A stretch of DNA of 5,039 nucleotides from Bacteroidota bacterium. GTDB taxonomy: Bacteria; Bacteroidota; Bacteroidia; Flavobacteriales_D; JABDKJ01. Position numbers and translations under genes: made by a program. The notes under the pieces are model-generated. The model was not told the origin of the DNA. It was given only the letters and a program-made list of their open reading frames with translations, and did no database searches. Of this stretch, positions 1 to 5,039 are shown in pieces (within the stretch, counting starts at the first letter, position 1; the number at the start of each line of letters is the position of its first letter). The stretch covers positions 1-5,039 of the forward strand of contig JAQCAN010000188.1 in NCBI GenBank assembly GCA_027621335.1, written 5' to 3'.

Positions 1-574
1 TACAATTCTCCGTGATGACATCGAATCCGCGGTAGTCCCCACTGCCTTCGATGTCGATATCCAGATTCACCAGATCAGGGAAGGCATCGAATCCACGCAC
101 GGTGCCGCTGCCGTCTATCTCCACGCTGAGGTTAACGACCCCCGTGAAAGATTGGAACTGTATGTCACCTGAACCGTTGAGCTCAAGGCTAAGGTCCGTC
201 TCGTTCTCCATCGGAGCAATATCCACCATCCCAGAGCCATCCAGTTCCACCCGTTCGATAGTAGGAGTGGTGATGTAGATTGCCAATTCATAATCTCTAT
301 AGCAATCGTTTTCCAATTCAATGATGAGGATGTCTCCGACTTCATCCAATCTCAGTCTATCGATGATGTTCGGATGACCAATAGCGATAACCTCCTGTGT
401 GTCCCCATGCTCTATGAAGACGTCTAGATTACCATTGACTCTCACTCCATCGAAATCTGGGGCGAAGAGGGTCTCCGAAATTACAGGGCCTTCTCCCCGT
501 ATACAGTCGTTCTTGTCACATGAACTGAGAAGGATGAAAGAATAAATAGCTAGAAGAAAACTAAGGATACGCAT
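1..574 (-). CDS. GIN-domain (DUF2807) lipoprotein, 3' end cut by window edge
   Basis: The reading frame opens with ATG at 574 and stays open for 191 codons to the left edge, so the C-terminus is missing. Residues 1-18 form a lipoprotein signal peptide (MRILSFLLAIYSFILLSSC), with lipobox L-S-S-C and lipidated Cys19. The residues after it, DKND, are charged, which in Bacteroidota often goes with export of lipoproteins to the outer membrane or cell surface. The mature part matches the putative auto-transporter adhesin 'head GIN' family: an early F-D-G-V-R-V-N-G-N-L-D-V-F-I strand, then repeated [L/I]-x-G-S-G turns at residues 111, 132, 153 and 176, about 21-23 residues apart, as expected for rungs of a beta-helix. 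Family members are usually about 220-260 residues, so perhaps a quarter is lost. The molecular role of the family is not established; a surface or envelope role is inferred. It starts 75 bp after msrB. A TTTG at 622-619 and a TA-rich box at 597-590 are only a weak promoter candidate. Confidence 0.88.
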   Translation of the reverse strand, partial: MRILSFLLAIYSFILLSSCDKNDCIRGEGPVISETLFAPDFDGVRVNGNLDVFIEHGDTQEVIAIGHPNIIDRLRLDEVGDILIIELENDCYRDYELAIYITTPTIERVELDGSGMVDIAPMENETDLSLELNGSGDIQFQSFTGVVNLSVEIDGSGTVRGFDAFPDLVNLDIDIEGSGDYRGFDVITENC

Positions 575-649
575 GTCGTTGGCTTAAATGATTTATAGCT
601 CAAAGACACAGTCATCCACAAAGGTTGCATGGCAAGAAGAAGAATTTCC

Positions 650-1108
650 TCAGACTTGAACTTTTTCCAGGTCTATGGACTCTGAATTGATGCAATAACG
701 GAGGCCGCTGGGAGCAGGGCCGTCAGGAAAGATATGACCTAGATGCGCATCACAGGTATTGCACATCACCTCCACCCTGGTCATTCCATAGGAGATGTCC
801 TTCTCATATTTGATGGCATTCTCCTGAATGGGTAGAGTGAAGCTCGGCCAGCCCGTGCCGGACTCGAACTTGATAGTAGAATCGAATAAGGGGGTTCCAC
901 AACAGATGCAGTTATACTTACCAGCTTCATGGCTGCTGCAATGTTCACCACTGAAAGCACGTTCAGTGCCTTTGAGTCTGGTAATGCGGAATGTCTCAGG
1001 ATCTAAGAGAGCCTTCCATTCCTCTTCAGGCTTCTCTACTCGCCCATCAGGTGCTGGAGATCCCACGGTGGCAAAATGGATAACGTCTTTCCAAGTCAAT
1101 GTGTTCAT
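650..1108 (-). CDS. msrB: peptide-methionine (R)-S-oxide reductase MsrB
   Basis: This 152-residue protein reduces the R epimer of methionine sulfoxide in proteins back to methionine, normally recycled by thioredoxin. The family signatures are complete: GKYNCICCGTPLF (63-75), KFESGTGWPSF (80-90), RVEVMCNTCDAHLGH (111-125) and GLRYCINS (135-142). Cys139 in RYCINS is the expected catalytic (sulfenic-acid-forming) residue. Cys67, Cys70, Cys116 and Cys119 form the two CxxC pairs that bind structural zinc. Cys57 in FSGEHCSSH is a candidate resolving cysteine (inference), and Cys69 is an extra cysteine inside the first zinc pair. There is no signal peptide, so it should act in the cytoplasm. The length is typical for a stand-alone MsrB; no MsrA domain is fused. 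The ATG at 1108 has an A-rich leader without a Shine-Dalgarno sequence and lies 32 bp after the DUF427 gene, which suggests co-transcription. Confidence 0.97.
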   Translation of the reverse strand: MNTLTWKDVIHFATVGSPAPDGRVEKPEEEWKALLDPETFRITRLKGTERAFSGEHCSSHEAGKYNCICCGTPLFDSTIKFESGTGWPSFTLPIQENAIKYEKDISYGMTRVEVMCNTCDAHLGHIFPDGPAPSGLRYCINSESIDLEKVQV

Positions 1109-1140
1109 AACATATCAGTTTTTATTTGAAGGGAGCGGAT

Positions 1141-1437
1141 TCAAACAGCGGCCACTTCCTCCACCTTCACGCCCTTCCAGAAGGCGATGTATCCTTCGAT
1201 GGATTTTGCCATGTCAGATGTCTTAGGGTAGTACCAAGCAGCATCCTTATTCACTTGGTCATGCACTTTTATGGAATAGTAGGACGCAACTCCTTTCCAT
1301 GGGCAAGTGGTATGCGTATCACTCGCTGTGAGGAATTCTTTCTTGACCGAGTCGGCAGGGAAGTACGCATTGCCCTCGATCATTACTGTCTTATCGCTTT
1401 GGGCAATGGTCTGCCCATTCCAAATGGCTCTTTTCAT
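1141..1437 (-). CDS. DUF427 (NTP_transf_9 family) small protein
   Basis: This 98-residue protein is a complete single-domain member of the DUF427 family (Pfam PF04248). Recognisable signatures are the N-terminal M-K-R-A-I-W-N-G segment, the TTCPWKGVASYYS motif (43-55) and the C-terminal AAWYYPKTSDMAKSIEGYIA stretch (66-85), ending F-W-K-G-V-K-V-E. The family is widespread and often annotated as nucleotidyltransferase-like, but no biochemical function is established, so none is assigned. Cys45 in TCPW and the many aromatic residues are conserved features of the family. No signal peptide or membrane segment is visible; a cytoplasmic location is likely. It sits 53 bp after the methyltransferase gene and 32 bp before msrB on the same strand. 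Such spacing fits an operon, but shared function with MsrB is only a guess. Confidence 0.93.
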   Translation of the reverse strand: MKRAIWNGQTIAQSDKTVMIEGNAYFPADSVKKEFLTASDTHTTCPWKGVASYYSIKVHDQVNKDAAWYYPKTSDMAKSIEGYIAFWKGVKVEEVAAV

Positions 1438-1490
1438 AGTACTGTGAAGATAGGTGGAAGCCGCTTAACGATGCCTGTGAGCTGGTTCCT

Positions 1491-3107
1491 TCACTCTGCT
1501 CTGAACAGATTAACGGTCACTGTCGCAATTCCGTTATCAGGGAATTTCCTGAAGCGCGCCTTATCCAACATGAGCCCTGATTCCTTGAGGATCTTATGAA
1601 ATACATCGACCTCCACAATGTATTGGTCTGAGAAACCGTGCGTGGCGTCATAGGCTGTGGCTGGGGTCTTGCCAAGGTTTTCAGCTACCAAGCTCGGATC
1701 CACAGTGTGCAATTCGATGAGAAGCAGACCGAAGCGTTCTACAAATGGCCTCCAAGCCTTGAAGTGTTCCAATAAGGAATCTTCAATGAGGTTGTTCTTG
1801 ATGCGCTTTCCTTCAAAGGCATAAGCTCCTGTTGAAGAACTCACTCTGTCCTCATCGATATGCTGTGGTGCTTTCCACATGCGGTTATGGTCCAAGAAGG
1901 TCCTCACATTCAGGAGATCGCCCAATGCTATCCCATAGTCATCCATAAGCTGATGGGCCAGGCCTGTGGGATCACCGATATCTCCAAAGACCACCTTGGC
2001 CCAGATGTCGGCTTGGATAAGATTGGCCTTGGTGATGTTGAGCGCAGCCTCATTGAAGTCAGCGCCCACTAAGATGAGCGGATGCTCTTCCAACATTTCT
2101 CCTCTGCGTGTCCTGCTCTCGATGACATGATACAGATGCTCGATGAAGGCGCCATTGCCACACCCCATGTCCAAGATGCCTTTCGGTTGTTCCTCTATCG
2201 GGCGGTTGAAAAGCTCAATCACGATCTCATCCACAATTTTGAAGTAGGCCGCATGAGCGCCACCACTTCCCCACACGTTCATGGCTCGGTCTACATGCCC
2301 TTCGCGGTGTTCATCTCCACTGCGCTTGGCAGCCAATGCATCTCCAAAGATGAGGTGGTCCAGCTTCCTCAAGGTGGGTAGGTAGCTCACCGTGACTCCA
2401 TAGGCACTGGCCCTTCTTGCGAAAAAGAGGCCTTTATCGGTGAAGCGGTAGGTGCGTTCCTTCTTCTGGAACCAGCCGAAATGGGTCAGGATGTCCAGCA
2501 GTCGCTCGAAGTTCTCAGCATCTTGATGGAACTCCTCGGCCTTGAAGCTGGCCTGCATGAAGTACTTATGGAACATCCCGCTCATGGCCAACTTCACCAG
2601 GGTAGGGCCGAGGATGACTCCTTCGATATGCTTTAGGATCTGCTGTCGGATCCTTTCTTTCCCGGCATCCTCTGAGGGCGCCATTCCCATATCGGTCTTG
2701 AACTTTTGGAAGAGCTTCTCCAAGGCTAGGAATGGTTCCACTTCGAATTTCCGATCATGGTATTTATCACCCATTTGCATGAGCAGGAAGACTCCTTCAT
2801 ACGCAGGAGCAGATTCAAAGGCAGTCGCACTCCTTTCATTGATGGAGAAGGTGATGATGTCCTTCTCGTTATCCACTTCTTGGTCCAGCCAACCTTGAGA
2901 ACAGAATAACCTGAGTCCTACATTCAAATAACCTTCGTTGGCCTTGAATTTTTCGCTCAGTTCGGAAAGAGTAGTGCTGCCCTTGCTCAATACATACTCT
3001 AAGAGTCCAGAACGATGAAGGACAAAAGCTGCAGGGCTGATCACGATACCGTCCAGATGCCGGAAGAGATCGCTGCGGAGATTGGATTGTTCGTCTTTGG
3101 TCAACAT
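1491..3107 (-). CDS. class I SAM-dependent methyltransferase, polyketide-type (AprA/PKS MT-like)
   Basis: This 538-residue protein has two helical winged-helix-like modules followed by a Rossmann methyltransferase domain. Module A spans about residues 12-110 and module B about 155-245; they share H-[LI]-[DE]-G-[IV]-[VI]-[IL]-x-P, a later S-G, and G-W-[LF], so they look like an internal duplication. The catalytic domain starts near residue 308: motif I ILDMGCGNGAF (311-321), Asp350 in GADFNE as the likely ribose-binding acid, and GDIGDP (375-380). The segments NVRTFLDHNR (400-409), LLLIELHTVD (461-470), AENLGKTPATAYDATHGFSD (475-494) and QYIVEVDVFH (495-504) recall, from memory, methyltransferases associated with polyketide synthases, some of which are metal dependent. 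His407 and His467 are possible active-site residues (inference). The substrate is unknown. No acyl carrier protein, ketosynthase or other assembly-line gene is visible. No signal peptide is seen, so it is probably cytoplasmic. The ATG at 3107 is supported because module A begins about ten residues later. An inverted repeat touches this start codon. Confidence 0.85.
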   Translation of the reverse strand: MLTKDEQSNLRSDLFRHLDGIVISPAAFVLHRSGLLEYVLSKGSTTLSELSEKFKANEGYLNVGLRLFCSQGWLDQEVDNEKDIITFSINERSATAFESAPAYEGVFLLMQMGDKYHDRKFEVEPFLALEKLFQKFKTDMGMAPSEDAGKERIRQQILKHIEGVILGPTLVKLAMSGMFHKYFMQASFKAEEFHQDAENFERLLDILTHFGWFQKKERTYRFTDKGLFFARRASAYGVTVSYLPTLRKLDHLIFGDALAAKRSGDEHREGHVDRAMNVWGSGGAHAAYFKIVDEIVIELFNRPIEEQPKGILDMGCGNGAFIEHLYHVIESRTRRGEMLEEHPLILVGADFNEAALNITKANLIQADIWAKVVFGDIGDPTGLAHQLMDDYGIALGDLLNVRTFLDHNRMWKAPQHIDEDRVSSSTGAYAFEGKRIKNNLIEDSLLEHFKAWRPFVERFGLLLIELHTVDPSLVAENLGKTPATAYDATHGFSDQYIVEVDVFHKILKESGLMLDKARFRKFPDNGIATVTVNLFRAE

Positions 3108-3130
3108 GAACAGGGTGATTTATCTGTTCA
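3107..3130 (-). promoter_or_regulatory. 7-10-7 inverted repeat abutting the methyltransferase start
   Basis: TGAACAG (3107-3113) and CTGTTCA (3124-3130) are perfect inverted copies separated by 10 bases. The outer base at 3107 is also the first base of the methyltransferase start codon on the minus strand. In DNA this could be an operator for a dimeric regulator; in RNA it would form a 7-bp hairpin ending at the AUG and could hinder initiation. A further half-like TGAACA occurs at 3178-3183. The repeat is seen directly; any regulatory role is inference. Confidence 0.4.
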
Positions 3131-3165
3131 ATAATAAGGGTATGGATCGCTCACTCCGATCAAAA
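3129..3165 (-). promoter_or_regulatory. weak candidate Bacteroidota promoter for the methyltransferase gene
   Basis: On the minus strand TTTTG (3165-3161) could serve as the -33 TTTG element and TATTATTG (3136-3129) as the -7 TAnnTTTG element with one mismatch. The 24-base gap is longer than the usual 19-21 bases, so this is tentative. Some promoter is expected between the ettA terminator and the start at 3107. The -7 candidate overlaps the 7-10-7 inverted repeat at its outer two bases. Confidence 0.22.
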
Positions 3166-3175
3166 GCTCATCGGA
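3155..3175. repeat. 6-9-6 inverted repeat in the methyltransferase upstream region
   Basis: TCCGAT (3155-3160) and ATCGGA (3170-3175) are perfect inverted copies with a 9-base spacer. The spacer holds the candidate -33 TTTG. A competing 5-bp pair, GATCG (3145-3149) with CGATC (3158-3162), overlaps the left arm, so two alternative foldings are possible. A binding site or RNA fold is possible, but arms this short also arise by chance. Confidence 0.3.
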
Positions 3176-3181
3176 TCTGAA

Positions 3182-3206
3182 CAATGCATTGGGCATTATC
3201 GGCCCA
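3182..3206. repeat. 10-bp palindrome joined to a small stem-loop
   Basis: CAATGCATTG (3182-3191) is a perfect uninterrupted palindrome. It overlaps by two bases a second inverted repeat, TGGGC (3190-3194) with GCCCA (3202-3206), which has a 7-base spacer. These lie between the ettA terminator and the methyltransferase start. They are direct observations with no recognised function. Confidence 0.3.
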
Positions 3207-3220
3207 GAGTGGATCGAATC

Positions 3221-3258
3221 AAAAGAAAAGGCCACACTGAGTATTCAATGTGGCCTTT
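3221..3258 (-). terminator. intrinsic terminator of the ettA-like gene
   Basis: AAAGGCCACA (3227-3236) and TGTGGCCTTT (3249-3258) are a perfect 10-bp inverted repeat with a 12-base loop, and the loop can add a small inner TGA/TCA stem. On the minus strand the hairpin runs directly into TTTTCTTTTG, a good U-rich tract, so termination is favoured for transcripts coming from the ABC-F gene, whose stop codon is about 90 bp upstream. On the plus strand the hairpin is followed by CCC, so it is a poorer terminator in that direction. Confidence 0.85.
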
Positions 3259-3266
3259 CCCAGAAT

Positions 3267-3340
3267 GGGGCTAGGGGTTGGCGAGGGCATTAATATAACT
3301 CCTACTTCAACAATCCCCCCTCTCGGAGGGCTAAGGGGGT
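3267..3340. repeat. GC-rich intergenic repeat remnant with two GGGCTA(A)GGGG copies
   Basis: The sequence GGGCTAGGGG (3268-3277) recurs as GGGCTAAGGGGG (3328-3339). The second copy is preceded by a run of six C (3315-3320) and a compact hairpin CCCTC-TCG-GAGGG (3318-3330). Similar C-run/G-run stem-loop elements are scattered through intergenic regions of many Bacteroidota genomes, so this is probably a decayed dispersed element. It lies inside the 3' untranslated region of the ettA-like gene, before the terminator. Recurrence elsewhere in the genome cannot be tested from this window. Confidence 0.4.
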
Positions 3341-3346
3341 AAATAT

Positions 3347-5035
3347 CTACCTCACCAACTTCTTATACTTCAATCGCTTCGGAGCGGCATTGCCCATGCG
3401 CTTCTTCTTGTTCTCCTCATACTCGCTATAGCCCCCTTCGAACCAGTAGACCTGGGAGTCGCCCTCAAAGGCCAGGATATGCGTACAGATGCGGTCCAGG
3501 AACCATCGGTCGTGGGAGATGACCACGGCACAGCCCGCAAAGCCCTCTATCCCTTCCTCCAAGGCACGGAGCGTGTTCACGTCTATGTCGTTGGTCGGCT
3601 CATCCAAGAGGAGCACGTTGGCCTCTGTCTTCAGGGTCATGGCCAGGTGCAGGCGGTTGCGTTCTCCTCCTGAGAGTACGCCTACTTTCTTGCCTTGGTC
3701 GCCACCTGAGAAATTGAACTTGGAGACATAAGCGCGGGAATTGAACAATTCACCGCCAATCTCCACCTGCTCATTGCCGCCTGAGATGACTTCCCATACG
3801 GTCTTATTGGGGTCCAGGTCGGCATGGGTCTGGTCCACATAACCGATCTGCACGGTATCCCCATGGGTGATGGTGCCTTCATCAGGGGTTTCCTCGCCCA
3901 TGATCATGCGAAAGAGGGTGGTCTTACCCGCTCCGTTGGGACCTATGATGCCTACAATGCCCGCTGGGGGAAGGGCGAAGCTGAGGTTGTCGATCAAGAG
4001 GCGGTCGCCAAAGCCCTTGCTCACGCCTTCGAATTCGATGACTTTGCTCCCCAGTCGCTGTCCGTTAGGGATTGGGATCTGGAGGCGTGCTTCTTTGGAC
4101 TTGGTGTCCTCGCTGAGCATCTTCTCGTAATTGCTCAATCGGGCCTTGCTCTTGCTGCGTCTTCCGGCAGGGGACATGCGGCTCCATTCCAGCTCTCGCT
4201 CCAAGACTTTCTGGCGCTTGCTCTCCTGCTTCTCCTCCTCTCGGAGTTTCTTGCTCTTCTGCTCCAACCAGCCGGTGTAATTCCCTTTCCATGGAATGCC
4301 TTCTCCGCGGTCCAGCTCCAGGATCCATCCAGCGATGTTGTCCAAGAAGTAACGGTCGTGCGTGACTGCGATGACGGTGCCTTTGTACTGCTGCAGGTGC
4401 ATCTCCAACCAATCGATGCTCTCCGCATCCAAGTGGTTCGTAGGCTCGTCCAAGAGCAGGACGTCAGGCTCGGAGAGGAGCAATCGGCAGAGGGCCACAC
4501 GCCTGAGCTCTCCTCCGCTGAGGTTGGTGATCATGGCATCGCCATCGGGCGTGCGCAGTGCATCCATGGCGAGTTCCAGCTTGCTGTCTATGTCCCATGC
4601 TCCGGCTGCTTCTATCTTGTCCTGCACTTTGGCCTGGCGCTCGATGAGCTTGTTCATCTTATCAGGGTCGTTCAGGATCTCTTCGTCCATGAAGGAGTTG
4701 TTGATGGTCTCATACTCCTTGAGGATGTCCATGGTCTCCTGCACCCCTTCCTGGATGATCTCCTTCACGGTCTTGGTAGGATCTAGCTGAGGCTCCTGTG
4801 GCAAGTAGCCCACGGTGTAGCCATCATTGCTCCACACGACCTCGCCTTGGAATTGCTTCTCTATCCCCGCGATGATCTTCATGAGGGTGGACTTACCGGA
4901 ACCGTTGAGACCGATGATACCGATCTTGGCTCCGTAGAAGAAGCTCAGGTACATGTCCTTGAGGATGACTTTGTTCTGGGCGGTGGTCTTATTGACCTTC
5001 ACCATTGAGAAAATGACTTTGTTGTCTTCGGCCAT
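3347..5035 (-). CDS. ettA: energy-dependent translational throttle protein EttA (ABC-F ATPase)
   Basis: This 562-residue protein has two ABC ATPase domains in one chain and no membrane segments, as in the soluble ABC-F family. EttA binds the ribosomal E site and links entry into elongation to the ATP/ADP ratio. Domain 1 has Walker A GLNGSGKST (42-50), signature LSGGE (172-176), Walker B LLLDEPTN (193-200) with catalytic Glu197, and switch His226. The arm insertion, about residues 92-140, would contact the L1 stalk and P-site tRNA. The interdomain linker (PtIM), about 243-322, is rich in Lys, Arg and Glu and holds the EttA-like R-R-S-K-S-K-A-R-L-S-N-Y-E-K-M segment (292-306). Domain 2 has Walker A GPNGAGKTT (365-373), signature LSGGE (454-458), Walker B LLLDEPTN (475-482) with Glu479, and His508. 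The length is close to that of E. coli EttA (555). Both ATP sites appear intact. The start ATG is 4 bases from the window edge, so its promoter is not visible. Other ABC-F members are less likely given the arm and linker. Confidence 0.96.
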   Translation of the reverse strand: MAEDNKVIFSMVKVNKTTAQNKVILKDMYLSFFYGAKIGIIGLNGSGKSTLMKIIAGIEKQFQGEVVWSNDGYTVGYLPQEPQLDPTKTVKEIIQEGVQETMDILKEYETINNSFMDEEILNDPDKMNKLIERQAKVQDKIEAAGAWDIDSKLELAMDALRTPDGDAMITNLSGGELRRVALCRLLLSEPDVLLLDEPTNHLDAESIDWLEMHLQQYKGTVIAVTHDRYFLDNIAGWILELDRGEGIPWKGNYTGWLEQKSKKLREEEKQESKRQKVLERELEWSRMSPAGRRSKSKARLSNYEKMLSEDTKSKEARLQIPIPNGQRLGSKVIEFEGVSKGFGDRLLIDNLSFALPPAGIVGIIGPNGAGKTTLFRMIMGEETPDEGTITHGDTVQIGYVDQTHADLDPNKTVWEVISGGNEQVEIGGELFNSRAYVSKFNFSGGDQGKKVGVLSGGERNRLHLAMTLKTEANVLLLDEPTNDIDVNTLRALEEGIEGFAGCAVVISHDRWFLDRICTHILAFEGDSQVYWFEGGYSEYEENKKKRMGNAAPKRLKYKKLVR

Positions 5036-5039
5036 GATA

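Noticed and set aside
51..345. Short open frames on both strands at the left end.
   Set aside because: Both overlap the GIN lipoprotein frame, whose signal peptide and repeated GSG motifs make it the real gene.
590..622. Possible promoter for the GIN lipoprotein gene (TTTG at 622-619, TATAAATC at 597-590).
   Set aside because: The 21-base spacing is acceptable but the downstream box matches TAnnTTTG poorly, so it is not listed as a feature.
1438..1490. The gap between the methyltransferase and DUF427 genes was checked for a terminator or small gene.
   Set aside because: No stem followed by a U-tract and no convincing short reading frame was seen; only an AGTACT palindrome next to the DUF427 start.
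828..1599. Two overlapping plus-strand open frames across msrB and DUF427.
   Set aside because: They are antisense to confident genes and their translations match no family I recognise.
1860..2898. Three plus-strand open frames opposite the methyltransferase gene.
   Set aside because: They are shadows of the methyltransferase coding strand, with no domain and no plausible start context.
3824..4786. A 320-codon open frame on the plus strand opposite ettA.
   Set aside because: It lies wholly antisense to a strongly conserved ABC-F gene, and its protein is low-complexity Leu/Val/Ala/His with no recognisable domain. It is best explained by the codon bias of the gene on the other strand.

Overview
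This window looks like an ordinary chromosomal segment from a member of the Bacteroidota. The evidence is a GIN-domain (DUF2807) lipoprotein of the kind common in that phylum, A-rich leaders without Shine-Dalgarno sequences ahead of most starts, and protein sequences with a Bacteroidota flavour. Base composition looks intermediate rather than very AT-rich, so a Flavobacteriales or Saprospiria-like lineage is possible, but the genus cannot be fixed from the sequence.

All five genes lie on the minus strand and are read from right to left. First is a complete ABC-F ATPase of the EttA type (5035 to 3347). A 239-bp intergenic region follows (3108-3346), holding a GC-rich repeat remnant, a strong intrinsic terminator for the ABC-F gene and several inverted repeats. 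Next come a 538-residue SAM-dependent methyltransferase resembling the stand-alone and embedded methyltransferases of polyketide pathways (3107 to 1491), a small DUF427 protein (1437 to 1141), a methionine-R-sulfoxide reductase MsrB (1108 to 650), and a GIN-domain lipoprotein that starts at 574 and runs off the left edge. The lipoprotein is open at the window edge but is clearly a real gene.

The terminator separates ettA from the rest. The methyltransferase, DUF427 and msrB genes are 53 and 32 bp apart and could share a transcript starting in the 3108-3226 region. The GIN gene follows after 75 bp and may be on the same transcript or have its own promoter. No shared pathway is evident: EttA tunes translation to energy state, MsrB repairs oxidised methionine, DUF427 is uncharacterised, and the methyltransferase has no polyketide synthase genes beside it here.

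No RNA genes, CRISPR arrays, insertion sequences or phage genes were seen. The most interesting items are the internal duplication at the N-terminus of the methyltransferase, its orphan status, and the dense palindromes between its start codon and the ettA terminator, one of which includes the first base of the start codon. I did not find evidence for a wholly new multi-gene system.
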